Assembly (NCBI GenBank): GCA_009995705.1
Contig: JAADBR010000005.1
Location: forward strand, 1 to 59,761
Direction of reading: 5' to 3'
DNA from: Microcystis aeruginosa W13-11
GTDB lineage: Bacteria; Cyanobacteriota; Cyanobacteriia; Cyanobacteriales; Microcystaceae
DNA: 59,761 nucleotides
Under the pieces are notes generated by a model, which was not told the origin of the DNA, did no database searches, and saw only the letters and a list, made by a program, of their open reading frames with translations. Shown here one piece after another: positions 8,186-16,214 of this stretch. A program made the translations under genes and the position numbers. The stretch's first letter is position 1, and every line of letters begins with the position of its first letter.

Positions 8186-8887
8186 ATGGCAAAAAAACCC
8201 AAACAAATAATTATTGCCTTAGCTACAGAAGGCAGTTCCGATCATAGATTTTTACCGAATATTATTCAGCGCACTTTCGAGAGAGTTGCTTTTGACGATG
8301 AACAAGAAATAGAAATTTTTGAACCAATTTGTCTTCCACAAATCTCTGGCGAAAATATCCGAGAAAAAGCTAAAAAATACGCAATTCAAGCGGTGGAGAA
8401 GGGAGCAATGGTTTTGTGCTTCCATGCAGACGCAGATGATAAAACAGATAAAAACGCATTTAACGAAAGAATTAATCCGGCTTTTAATGCTATTAAATCA
8501 GACGAGCGAGACTTATGCAAAAATTTAGTTGCTATCGTTCCAATACAAATGACTGAAGCTTGGATATTAGCAGACAAAGAATTACTAAAAAAAGAATTGT
8601 GTACAAATAAAAGTGATAGTGAGTTAGCAATCGATAAAGAACCCGAATCTTTTAGCAATCCGAAAGAAACGATTAAAAATGCCATCAATAAAGCCAGAGA
8701 AGGTATGACTAAACGGTATCGAAATAAACTAAAAATTGACGATTTATATTCACAGATTGGTACAAACATCCCATTGTCGAAATTAGAATCCTTGTCTTCC
8801 TACAAAAAATTTGAAAAGGCAGTACGAGATATTTTTCCACAATTAACGAAAGTCAACAATATAGAGGATAATCCTGATCAAACGTGA
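8186..8887 (+). CDS. TOPRIM-like DUF4276-type protein, partner of the upstream ATPase
   Basis: This 233-residue protein has an acidic triad as in TOPRIM folds: Glu15 in ATEGSSDHRF and a DxD at about 82/84 in FHADADDK, plus the family-typical MTEAWILAD. DUF4276-type proteins are regularly encoded after OLD-like ATPases and are thought to be metal-dependent nuclease effectors. It lies 10 bases after the ATPase gene and is probably co-transcribed and co-translated. Base composition of both genes is AT-rich relative to flanking core genes, consistent with transfer. Confidence 0.72.
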   Translation: MAKKPKQIIIALATEGSSDHRFLPNIIQRTFERVAFDDEQEIEIFEPICLPQISGENIREKAKKYAIQAVEKGAMVLCFHADADDKTDKNAFNERINPAFNAIKSDERDLCKNLVAIVPIQMTEAWILADKELLKKELCTNKSDSELAIDKEPESFSNPKETIKNAINKAREGMTKRYRNKLKIDDLYSQIGTNIPLSKLESLSSYKKFEKAVRDIFPQLTKVNNIEDNPDQT

Positions 8888-8994
8888 ATAAGACCTTGCT
8901 AATAGCATTTTTCTAAAGTAATGGCAGAGATGGTTAATTTTCCTCACCCTCAAACCCTATTCTAGAAAGGTAGAGGGGAGTAAGATGTCTGCCA

Positions 8995-9014
8995 CGAATA
9001 AAGAAAAATGGTAT
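8995..9014. repeat. Exact 20-base repeat shared with 42671-42690
   Basis: CGAATAAAGAAAAATGGTAT occurs here and again at 42671-42690. Both copies lie in intergenic DNA near TA genes. It may be the edge of a larger diverged repeat. Confidence 0.6.
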
Positions 9015-9078
9015 AAGGTGCGTTCCCTGTCGTCGATTTAGTTCTCCCTATGCGATCGCTACTTCCACCTAACAACCC

Positions 9079-9417
9079 TTAACGTTCAGGAGGAATTTGC
9101 CCCTTTAACTCCTCAATTAGTGATGGGAGATGCGATCGAACCACATCCCAAACGATGTTGAGGTTGACATCATCATACTCATGTACCAACCGATTTCGCA
9201 TTCCCTTGATTTCTTGCCAAGCAATGTTGGGCAAGTTCTGTCGGGTTGTTTGGGAAACTCGTCCGGCGGCTTCGGCAATCACCAAGAGCCGTCGAATTAC
9301 TGAATCTTGAAGCTGCACATTAGCGACGAACTCAGCTTTCGAGCATTGATCCGTGTAGATCATGACCAGTTCTGCGGATTGCAGCATATCAAGCAGGAAT
9401 TGGGGATCCCGTTGCAT
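9079..9417 (-). CDS. HEPN-domain toxin, second MNT-HEPN module
   Basis: The 112-residue protein is a HepT-type HEPN domain with the motif RNRLVHEY (R-x4-H-x-Y) near residues 76-83 and the typical LLVIAEAAGRVS helix. It is predicted to be an RNase toxin held inactive by the upstream nucleotidyltransferase. The start lies inside the end of the MNT gene, a 29-base overlap. It has diverged clearly from the HEPN protein at 1600-1935, so the two modules are probably separate acquisitions. Confidence 0.87.
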   Translation of the reverse strand: MQRDPQFLLDMLQSAELVMIYTDQCSKAEFVANVQLQDSVIRRLLVIAEAAGRVSQTTRQNLPNIAWQEIKGMRNRLVHEYDDVNLNIVWDVVRSHLPSLIEELKGQIPPER

Positions 9418-9721
9418 AAATCACTTGAGCCGAAGAAAGGATTTGATTACGGCGTAGGTAGTTGCGACTGGTGGCAATGCCTTGGCGGGTAATCAGGTCA
9501 ACATCTCGATCAAAAATGCTTTTTAGCTCTGCTTCCATTTGGTCTAGGGTGCTGAATGTGGGGTGAGCTTCTGGATGAAATTCCACCATAACATCAATGT
9601 CGCTGTCGGGGCGGAAGTCTTCGCGCAGGACGGAGCCGAATAGAGCGAATTCGGTCACTTGCCAGCGATCGCAAAACTGGGCAATTTTTTCCATCGGTAG
9701 GTCGATCTCGGTAATCGTCAT
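9389..9721 (-). CDS. Minimal nucleotidyltransferase antitoxin, second MNT-HEPN module
   Basis: The 110-residue protein has the NTase signature FGSVLREDFRPDSDIDVMVEF near residues 28-48 (GS-x10-DxD). It precedes and overlaps the HEPN gene. It should AMPylate and silence the HEPN toxin. The module sits downstream of the OLD-like ATPase/TOPRIM pair, so this is a small defence cluster. Confidence 0.87.
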   Translation of the reverse strand: MTITEIDLPMEKIAQFCDRWQVTEFALFGSVLREDFRPDSDIDVMVEFHPEAHPTFSTLDQMEAELKSIFDRDVDLITRQGIATSRNYLRRNQILSSAQVIYATGSPIPA

Positions 9722-9793
9722 GGCATGATTACTCCCAGGGTTTCAAGTTGCCGATCTCAAAAACGTGGCCGATAGCTGATCACTGAAAGCTCC

Positions 9794-11104
9794 TTAAATA
9801 TCTAACCTTTGGTAGATGCTATTAAGATGATTTAGGTGCTGCTGGGGATCAAAGCAACTTTCGATCTCGTCGGGGGATAAAATAGCGGTAACTTGCTCAT
9901 CTTGACTGATAAAAGCTTTAAAATTGCCGTTATCGCTGTTCCAAGCCCGATGGGCGTTTTCTTGGACGATTTTATAGGCAGATTCCCGGCTAATTCCCTT
10001 ACTCACTAAAGTCAAAAGAACTCTTTGACTGAAAATCACGCCACCGTAAACATTCATATTTCGCTTCATGTTTTCGGGATATACCAGCAGATTTTTGACT
10101 AAATCGGTGATTTCCTTGAGCATAAAGTGGGTCAAAATGCAAACATCTGGCAGCATCACCCGTTCTACGGAACTATGGGAAATATCTCTTTCGTGCCAGA
10201 GGGCGATATTTTCTAAAGCGGAAACGCTATGACTACGGATAATTCTCGCCATTCCCGTTAAGCGTTCTGAACGGATGGGATTACGTTTATGGGGCATAGC
10301 TGAGGAGCCTTTTTGTCCTTTGGAAAAGTATTCCTCCACTTCTAGGACATCGGTTCTTTGCAGGTTGCGAATCTCCACGGCAAAACGTTCGATCGAGGCT
10401 GCTAATAAGGCTAATTGTTGCACATAATCGGCGTGTCGATCGCGAGAGATCACTTGAGTGGAAGCGGTATCCGGTTCTAATCCTAACTTCTGACAGGTTA
10501 ACGCCTCAATTTTCGGGTCAATATTGGCATAGGTTCCCACTGCACCGGATATTTTACCGATGGCGATGTCTTGACGCAAGCGAATTAAACGATCGCGTCC
10601 TCGCAGCACTTCCGCTAACCATCCCGCTAGTTTAAAGCCAAAGGTGATCGGTTCGGCGTGAATGCCGTGGGAACGTCCTACCATGACTGTATAACGGTGT
10701 TCTTGGGCGCGATAGCGCAGGGCTTGAATAAAATCTTCTAATTGTTCTAAAATCAGGTTTAAACTGGCGACTAATTGTAAAGACAGGGCAGTATCTAGTA
10801 CATCGGAACTGGTTAAACCCCAATGAATATAACGCCCCGGCTCGCCCACATATTCGTTAACATTTGTTAAAAAGGCGATGACATCGTGGCGCACTTCTGC
10901 TTCTATTTCTAAAATGCGATCGGGATCAAAATTAGCTTTTGCCTTAATTTCTGCCACTGCATCCCCCGGAATATAGCCTAATTCCGCTTGCGCTTCACAG
11001 ACGGCTATCTCTACCTCTAGCCATGTTTGATATTTATATCTATCCGTCCACAAATTCCCCATTGCGGGGAGAGTATAACGCTCGATCACTATTAATTCTT
11101 CCAA
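9794..11104 (-). CDS. purB: Adenylosuccinate lyase
   Basis: At 436 residues this is a full-length member of the fumarase/aspartase superfamily with the signature KGSSAMPHKRNP and the TSSDVLDTA and GRSHGIHAEP active-site segments. PurB acts twice in purine synthesis: it releases fumarate from SAICAR and from adenylosuccinate. It is cytoplasmic and tetrameric in known cases. It is transcribed alone on the minus strand. Confidence 0.96.
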   Translation of the reverse strand: MEELIVIERYTLPAMGNLWTDRYKYQTWLEVEIAVCEAQAELGYIPGDAVAEIKAKANFDPDRILEIEAEVRHDVIAFLTNVNEYVGEPGRYIHWGLTSSDVLDTALSLQLVASLNLILEQLEDFIQALRYRAQEHRYTVMVGRSHGIHAEPITFGFKLAGWLAEVLRGRDRLIRLRQDIAIGKISGAVGTYANIDPKIEALTCQKLGLEPDTASTQVISRDRHADYVQQLALLAASIERFAVEIRNLQRTDVLEVEEYFSKGQKGSSAMPHKRNPIRSERLTGMARIIRSHSVSALENIALWHERDISHSSVERVMLPDVCILTHFMLKEITDLVKNLLVYPENMKRNMNVYGGVIFSQRVLLTLVSKGISRESAYKIVQENAHRAWNSDNGNFKAFISQDEQVTAILSPDEIESCFDPQQHLNHLNSIYQRLDI

Positions 11105-11201
11105 GACAACCGTTTAATTGTATCGGATCGGGATAAGTCTGGGAATAGGCAAGGGGCAGCGGGGAGTTTTGTTTTCCCCACTCCCTTTTTAGCGGTGAGT
11201 G

Positions 11202-11347
11202 TTTTAGGTTCGATCCCCCCTTAATCCCCCCTTGATAAGGGGGGTGCCGATCCCCCCTGCCCCCCTTGATAAGGGGGGTGCCGATAGGCGGGGGGATCTC
11301 CCTTGATCAGGGGGGCATCTGATAATTTTTAACGCCTACCTACTTAT
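11202..11347 (+). repeat. Dispersed repeat family B, copy 1 (inverted relative to copy 2)
   Basis: The segment begins TTTTAGGTTCGATCCCCCC and ends CATCTGATAATTTTTAACGC, then CTACCTACTTAT. Between them lie three palindromic units of the form CCCCCCTTGATAAGGGGGG. Copy 2, inverted and shorter, is at 50896-51001 and shares both ends. Each unit can fold into a very GC-rich hairpin, so it may also terminate purB-region transcripts. Confidence 0.85.
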
Positions 11348-11375
11348 CTTGTTTAATTTAGCCTGAATCGAATCC

Positions 11376-12710
11376 CTACCCCCTTGCTTCAACCCATGCT
11401 CGCATTTTACCCGGATTGTTTAATCCGTAGGGATCGACGAGTTGTTTAAATTCTAGTTGTAGCGGATTAATCTGTCGGCTGCCGCCATCTTCCATGATAT
11501 AAGTGTGAGGATTGGCAATGGCTGCTCCCTGTTGTTCATAGATAGCAATAATCTCATTTAATCGAGTTTCTGTGGTAAATTCTAGCAAGGGAAGACCGGC
11601 GGGAATAACTTTACCTTGAAATCTCAAAAATTCTAGGTGCATCATTATTTCCTCCCCAAAATAATTATAGAGTTTCTCCACCGTGGCTAGATTAAAATAA
11701 AAAGCTTGTAGATAAGTTATCTTGGGGTTACAACTACGCGCATGGAGAGTGGTATGATTCCAAGTAAATTCTAAGATACTGTTGCCTTTTTGGGTTTCTT
11801 CTGGCGTTTTATAGTAGGTAAGTTCACCATTATATTCTTTAATTAAAGATTCTAAGGCGACTCGATCGCTGTCCGATACTATTAACAAAACTGCTGCTTT
11901 TCCTGTGGGTAAATAATCCTTAAGAGCGATAAAATAAGCAGGAATTGGCCAAGAGTGAACACTAACCATTTTCTTAACGATGCCATCACTATCACTGAGA
12001 GCTTGACCAAATTTAGCGGCGGTGATAAAATCGGCAAAAGTAACTATAAATTCTGCCCAAGGATAACAGGGAGCGAGGGCTATTTCTAACTCGGTGATAA
12101 TGCCATTTGTTCCGTAGGCATGATTGACTTTTTCCACCTCATCCCCCCGTAGTTCGATAATTTTTGGTTCCGTTTCTAGGGAGACTAACTGCACTGCTTG
12201 CAGATTGCCCCTATCCTTCAATTGTCCGTAATTAATCGAACCCATGCCCACACTGCCACCCCCGATAAAACCGCCAATTGTCGCTGTCCGATAGGTAGAG
12301 GGAGCCATTCTTAATTCCCAACCGATTGCGCGAGCTTGTTTATCAAAAAATGCCATTTTTACCCCCGCTTCTACTCGCGCTGTCCCCGGTTTGATCGAGA
12401 TAATTTTTGTTAGTTTGGTTGTGTCTAAAATTACTCCTCCCCCCAGGGGGACACATTGACCATAATTACCTGTACCCGCACCTCTAACTGTTAAAGGAAT
12501 TTGGTATTTAACGCAGGTTTTAGCGATGTCAATAACTTCTTGGCTATTGTGGGGACGAATGACTAAATCAGCCCGTTTATCTTGCAGTTGTGCCTCTAAA
12601 ATGGGACTAAAATGATAATAATCTAAGGAAAGTTTCGCCACTTGCCCCGGATCGGTGATCATTTCCAGATGGGAAAGTTCTTGAATGAGATTTTGACAAT
12701 TAGATTTCAT
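11376..12710 (-). CDS. FAD-binding oxidoreductase, GlcD-like
   Basis: The 444-residue protein has the PCMH-type FAD-binding domain: ADLVIRPHNSQEVIDIA, then PLTVRGAGTGNYGQCVPLGGG and TATIGGFIGGGSVGMGS. The C-terminal half resembles the FAD-linked oxidase cap domain. Members oxidise hydroxy acids or similar substrates and pass electrons to quinone or other acceptors; the substrate cannot be read from the sequence. At the end, YGLNNPGKMR is the typical closing motif. No partner subunit is adjacent. Confidence 0.85.
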   Translation of the reverse strand: MKSNCQNLIQELSHLEMITDPGQVAKLSLDYYHFSPILEAQLQDKRADLVIRPHNSQEVIDIAKTCVKYQIPLTVRGAGTGNYGQCVPLGGGVILDTTKLTKIISIKPGTARVEAGVKMAFFDKQARAIGWELRMAPSTYRTATIGGFIGGGSVGMGSINYGQLKDRGNLQAVQLVSLETEPKIIELRGDEVEKVNHAYGTNGIITELEIALAPCYPWAEFIVTFADFITAAKFGQALSDSDGIVKKMVSVHSWPIPAYFIALKDYLPTGKAAVLLIVSDSDRVALESLIKEYNGELTYYKTPEETQKGNSILEFTWNHTTLHARSCNPKITYLQAFYFNLATVEKLYNYFGEEIMMHLEFLRFQGKVIPAGLPLLEFTTETRLNEIIAIYEQQGAAIANPHTYIMEDGGSRQINPLQLEFKQLVDPYGLNNPGKMRAWVEARG

Positions 12711-12827
12711 GGTTAGGTAGAGATTGCTGAATAAATCTAAAAACCTTGTTCGATAATATCTTTAGGTCTTTTTGAAATCAAAAAGTGCCAGCCATTGGAG
12801 TGTTCGGTGGGAAAATTGAGGTACTTT

Positions 12828-12995
12828 CAATCTTTGTGTCCTTCGTGTCTTTGTGGTTCGTTCCACTCCCTCGCCAGCAGGAATATATCTTAGAATACAT
12901 TTTTTCTGTCCTTTGTGTCTTTGTGGTTCGTTCCACTCCCTCGCCAGCAGGAATATATCTTAGAATAGATTTTACCCACAAAACCCAAGAGAGCC
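12828..12995 (+). repeat. Dispersed repeat family A, copy 2, with internal 70-bp tandem duplication
   Basis: The family A blocks appear twice in tandem: GTGTCTTTGTGGTTCGTTCC starts at 12845 and again at 12915, a 70-base period, and at least 53 bases are identical between units. The copy ends with TTTTACCCACAAAACCCAAG. Open frames over this stretch on either strand are artefacts of the repeat. Confidence 0.85.
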
Positions 12996-13071
12996 GTACT
13001 TTTTCCCTGAAAAATGGGTAAAACCCTACACCCTACACCCCAATTAGCGATCGCCGCATCAGGAAAAATTA

Positions 13072-13099
13072 AAAACCGATCGCCTAGGCGGTCGGTTTT
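13072..13099 (-). terminator. Intrinsic terminator of psbY
   Basis: AAAACCGATCGCC and GGCGGTCGGTTTT pair around TA, with T-runs outside, 22 bases after the psbY stop. Part of the stem overlaps a HIP1-like CGATCGCC. Strong hairpin, clear role. Confidence 0.82.
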
Positions 13100-13120
13100 A
13101 CTAAGAAGTATAAACTTTTA

Positions 13121-13240
13121 TTAACTTTGTTTACTGAGAAACTGTTGAGCTTGTCTAATAGCGGCGGCGCCGATATTGAAGAAAGCCCAGCCACCAGCAA
13201 TAAGCAAAGGGGTTAAAACGATTAACACTCTCCAGTCCAT
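13121..13240 (-). CDS. psbY: Photosystem II protein Y
   Basis: A 39-residue frame with ATG at 13240 reads MDWRVLIVL, then a single membrane span, then [16 protein letters not shown] and stop. This matches cyanobacterial PsbY (Ycf32), a one-helix subunit at the edge of photosystem II near cytochrome b559. A purine-rich RBS (GAGGAGAAG) lies just upstream and a strong terminator just downstream, so it is a monocistronic unit. It is too short for ordinary gene callers. Confidence 0.92.
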   Translation of the reverse strand: MDWRVLIVLTPLLIAGGWAFFNIGAAAIRQAQQFLSKQS

Positions 13241-13305
13241 AGATTTTCTTCTCCTCGGTCAGTGCTTAAAAGATTGTTACTTGATTCTCATCTTATATTT
13301 ATAAC

Positions 13306-13857
13306 CTAAACCGCCCCTTTTGGGAATCCAGTATCAGTACCTTTTCCCCCATGAACGAGGGCAAGTTTAGCATAGCGCTCGGCGTGTTCGATCAACTCTT
13401 GAGCCTCCTGTGGCGACACTTCCCGGACGCGTTTAGCGGGAATACCTACCACTAAAGAGCGCGGTGGTATATCTTTTGTCACAATACTACCCGCCCCGAC
13501 AATACTACCTGCCCCGACGCGCACACCATCGAGAATCACTGCCCCAATGCCGATTAAACAACCGCGTTCAATATGGGCTGCGTGAATTACCGCCCGATGC
13601 CCGATGGTAACGTAATCCTCAAGGATAGTGATTTTGCCTGGATCTCCGTGTAGGATTGCCCCATCTTGGATATTAGTATAGGCCCCAATTTCGATGCGTT
13701 CCACGTCGGCACGCAATACCGCCCCATACCAAACACTCACCCCCACAGCTAGGGAAATATCGCCCATTACCGTGGCATTAGGGGCAATAAAAGCCGCTTG
13801 ACTGACATCGACAAGGGGCCAGAAATTAGAAGTTGATCTTAAGTTATCTAAGGACAT
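13306..13857 (-). CDS. Gamma-carbonic-anhydrase-like hexapeptide-repeat protein
   Basis: The 183-residue protein is a left-handed beta-helix of hexapeptide repeats (VIGAGSIV-type turns). His70, His87 and His92 fall where gamma carbonic anhydrases bind zinc (LHGDP, IGHRAVIH). Relatives include YrdA/CaiE proteins and the N-terminal domain of CcmM. Without the acidic loop residues of the archaeal enzyme, activity is uncertain. It is not in a carboxysome cluster, so it is probably a stand-alone homologue. Confidence 0.85.
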   Translation of the reverse strand: MSLDNLRSTSNFWPLVDVSQAAFIAPNATVMGDISLAVGVSVWYGAVLRADVERIEIGAYTNIQDGAILHGDPGKITILEDYVTIGHRAVIHAAHIERGCLIGIGAVILDGVRVGAGSIVGAGSIVTKDIPPRSLVVGIPAKRVREVSPQEAQELIEHAERYAKLALVHGGKGTDTGFPKGAV

Positions 13858-13965
13858 GGGAGGATCTGCACTAAAGTCGGAAAAGAATACCCGTCCAATT
13901 TGGTTGGGTATAATATGGGTAGGATTATCGGTACAAAGATAGCAATTTTTAGTTTAGGTTCTCCC

Positions 13966-14481
13966 ATGATCAATGCAAGTTTACAATACCCTGTTTTTGG
14001 CCCCGATATCCATTGTCCTCATTGCCGGCAGCTAATCCCTGCCCTCACTTTGACGGATACCTATTTGTGTCCGCGCCATGGGGCTTTTGAAGCCGATCCC
14101 AAAACGGGTGAGTTGGTTCACTTGCAGTCAGGACGGCATTGGCGACTCTGGAATGGTGAGTGGTATCGTCAACACACTCACCCGGATGGTATTCGTTTTG
14201 AGATTCACGAAGCACTCGATCGCCTCTATACCCAAGGATTTAAAGCGACTAAAGTAATTATTGCCAACCGTTATCGCGATTTAGTTAGTTCCTACCTAGA
14301 ACGTAACACTACTTGGCGCGGTAATGAACCGGGTGAAGCCGCTATTCCCCGTCTCTACGGTTTACCAGTAGAATTTAGTCCCGATGCCCCCGATGAATCC
14401 TGTTGGGATGTAATTAACTTTGATCTGGAAAAAGAACCGGGGGTTCCCAAACGTTATCCCTATTTTCGTCTTTTTGACTGA
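13966..14481 (+). CDS. Conserved cyanobacterial protein, TIGR02652 family
   Basis: From the ATG at 13966 (MINASLQYPVFGPDIHCP) the protein has 171 residues, with a zinc-ribbon-like start (CPHCRQ near 16-21, then a CPRHG) and a conserved body including HWRLWNGEWYRQHTH and ANRYRDLVSSYLERN. This is a family of unknown function found throughout cyanobacteria. The frame extends upstream to 13900, but the upstream part is not conserved in character. It is followed by a VOC protein 23 bases downstream. Confidence 0.85.
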   Translation: MINASLQYPVFGPDIHCPHCRQLIPALTLTDTYLCPRHGAFEADPKTGELVHLQSGRHWRLWNGEWYRQHTHPDGIRFEIHEALDRLYTQGFKATKVIIANRYRDLVSSYLERNTTWRGNEPGEAAIPRLYGLPVEFSPDAPDESCWDVINFDLEKEPGVPKRYPYFRLFD

Positions 14482-14504
14482 TTACTGATTACTGATTACT
14501 GAAA

Positions 14505-14939
14505 ATGCACCATGCTTCTATTCGTACCGCTAATATCCATCGGGCGATCGCTTTTTACCAACTTCTCGGTTTTACCCTAGAGGAAAGATTCACCACGGGT
14601 TATACTTTGGCCTGTTGGCTCATCGGGTTAAACGGACGCATCGAATTAATCCAAATTCCCCAACCGAAACCCGCACCCGATGCCTTTGGTGATCAGCATT
14701 ATGTGGGTTATTATCACTTGTCTTTTGACCTAACAGAAAATGTCAGCAATTTACCAGAATGGTTAGAAAAATTAACAAATAACTTTCAGCAAGCCCATCA
14801 AGAGGATGCCAATTTATATCAACCTTTAAATATTCTTTTGCCCCCCCAACAACAGATGATCGGCGATCATGTCTATGAAGTCACCTTTATTGCCGATACA
14901 GACGGTTTACCCTTGGAATTTATCCGTCGTTTAACCTAA
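14505..14939 (+). CDS. VOC-superfamily (glyoxalase-like) protein
   Basis: This 144-residue protein opens with MHHASIRTANIHRAIAFYQ, a typical vicinal-oxygen-chelate beta-alpha-beta-beta-beta unit, and closes with EVTFIADTDGLPLEF carrying the metal-ligand Glu. His2/3 and the late Glu fit a metal site. The substrate is unknown. The preceding 23 bases contain three TGATTACTGAT-like units. The gene overlaps the convergent next gene by 4 bases at the stop codons. Confidence 0.83.
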   Translation: MHHASIRTANIHRAIAFYQLLGFTLEERFTTGYTLACWLIGLNGRIELIQIPQPKPAPDAFGDQHYVGYYHLSFDLTENVSNLPEWLEKLTNNFQQAHQEDANLYQPLNILLPPQQQMIGDHVYEVTFIADTDGLPLEFIRRLT

Positions 14940-15661
14940 AAAGATTGTCCCACTTCTAGGACTTTTGTTTGGCCATTGCGAGACAAAATAACCTGTTGAT
15001 TGCCAACTTCCACTAAAGTCCAACCGTTGACAAATTCCCCCGGAGAAATACGGGTAGTTATGCCCTTATTATCAAATAAAGCTGTAGATCGATCGCCTAA
15101 ATCCATCACCCCCACTAGGGTATTTTTCACCTGATTATTGGTAGGAATAACCGCTGCCACCGGCGGTTTCACCTCGGGGGCAGCCGGTAATGGTGCTGCA
15201 GCAATGTCGGGACTTGAGGGTGTAACTGGGACAAGTTTGGCAGTAGTTTCAGGAGTTTGGGGATAAACAGGAACGTAAATTCTTTCTATGATCTGGGGAG
15301 TATTATTAACCGGTAAATTAGCCGGTGGTGCTGGTGGAACTGGCACTACTGGAGAAGGGTTATTTTTGGCAGCAGGATTGGGATCCGGGGATAAAGTTTG
15401 ACTTTGCCGATCAATAATAGCAAGGGATGATTGCAGATAGGCAATAAATTTTTTATCTTCTTGGGAAATCGTGCTATTTTGAGAGATAGGGGCGTTTTTT
15501 TGACTGATTAGCCATGCCACCACCCAACCTAGATAGACGCAAGCAATAACAAAAATAACTTTATCTAGGGGCATTCTGGGATTTTCTTCATAGCCCGCAG
15601 GCATATTTTTTTCACTCCTTGATCGCTGCTGTAGTTTCGATTCTAACAGGATAACACTCAT
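14936..15661 (-). CDS. Single-pass membrane protein with Pro-rich linker and PilP/GspC-like C-terminus
   Basis: The 241-residue protein has a short cytoplasmic start, one membrane segment (KVIFVIACVYLGWVVAWLI, near 35-53), a long Pro/Val-rich periplasmic linker (about 90-170), and a compact C-terminal domain (TLVGVMDLGDRSTALF, then ISPGEFVNGWTLVEV) resembling the HR domain of PilP/GspC proteins. Such proteins link inner-membrane assembly complexes to the secretin. This suggests a pilus or secretion role, but no pil gene is adjacent. Confidence 0.62.
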   Translation of the reverse strand: MSVILLESKLQQRSRSEKNMPAGYEENPRMPLDKVIFVIACVYLGWVVAWLISQKNAPISQNSTISQEDKKFIAYLQSSLAIIDRQSQTLSPDPNPAAKNNPSPVVPVPPAPPANLPVNNTPQIIERIYVPVYPQTPETTAKLVPVTPSSPDIAAAPLPAAPEVKPPVAAVIPTNNQVKNTLVGVMDLGDRSTALFDNKGITTRISPGEFVNGWTLVEVGNQQVILSRNGQTKVLEVGQSF

Positions 15662-16214
15662 TTATTCTCCCTCAATTTTCCTTTTTAACTCAGTGACGGA
15701 TTTTGTTCACAATGTAGGGGCGAACTGCGTTCGCGCAAAAGGTACATTATCAAAGCGCAAGTCCCTAACCTGTTGGCGGCTGTTTGTAAGTGTGAGTTAG
15801 GTGTAGCAGCTTCTTAAAAGTTGCCAAACATTAATCAAGTCAAGGAGAATTTATTCTCAATTTTTATAATTGATAAAGTTTGTGATGCTTAAATAAAGAG
15901 GTTTTGACAACCAAATTAAAGCATATCTAAAGAGTTTTGAGTTAAAAGCAAAACTTCAGGTTTTCATTCAGAAGAAATGTACTAACTAATTTTCCAAAAA
16001 AAAATAGTTAACCTATAATTATGACATATAATTAATTCGCAAGAGTTCTAATGTAAAAAACCTATACCTATGAGGGAGATGGGAGATGGGAGAGAAGAAT
16101 AAATAAAAATAATCTCCTGAATACTGACTCGGAGAATACAGCTTTCTTTTGCCTTTGGCCTTTTTACTTGGTATAAAGTAGGTTTATTGAAGAAGTGGAG
16201 GGAATCATCATCCT
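15662..16214. other. Intergenic stretch with a family C palindrome
   Basis: No coding frame is convincing. At 15713-15736 is a family C palindrome (GTAGGGGCGAACTGCGTTCGC). At 16073-16092 a GGGAGATGGGAGA micro-repeat occurs. The stretch near 15960-16050 is very AT-rich and probably includes the promoter of the downstream HTTM gene. Confidence 0.5.
15713..15736. repeat. Family C palindrome (GTAGGGGCGAAC type)
   Basis: GTAGGGGCGAAC, TGC, GTTCGCGC folds as a short hairpin. Related copies are at 24500-24527, 41810-41832, 42855-42926, 58476-58498 and 58526-58548. Confidence 0.7.

Noticed and set aside
12778..13021. Open frames on both strands over the tandem repeat
   Set aside because: They come from a repeated non-coding segment (family A copy 2); protein sequences duplicate with the DNA and match no domain.
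16073..16092. GGGAGATGGGAGA micro-repeat as an element
   Set aside because: Only a short low-complexity run; no ends or second copy seen.
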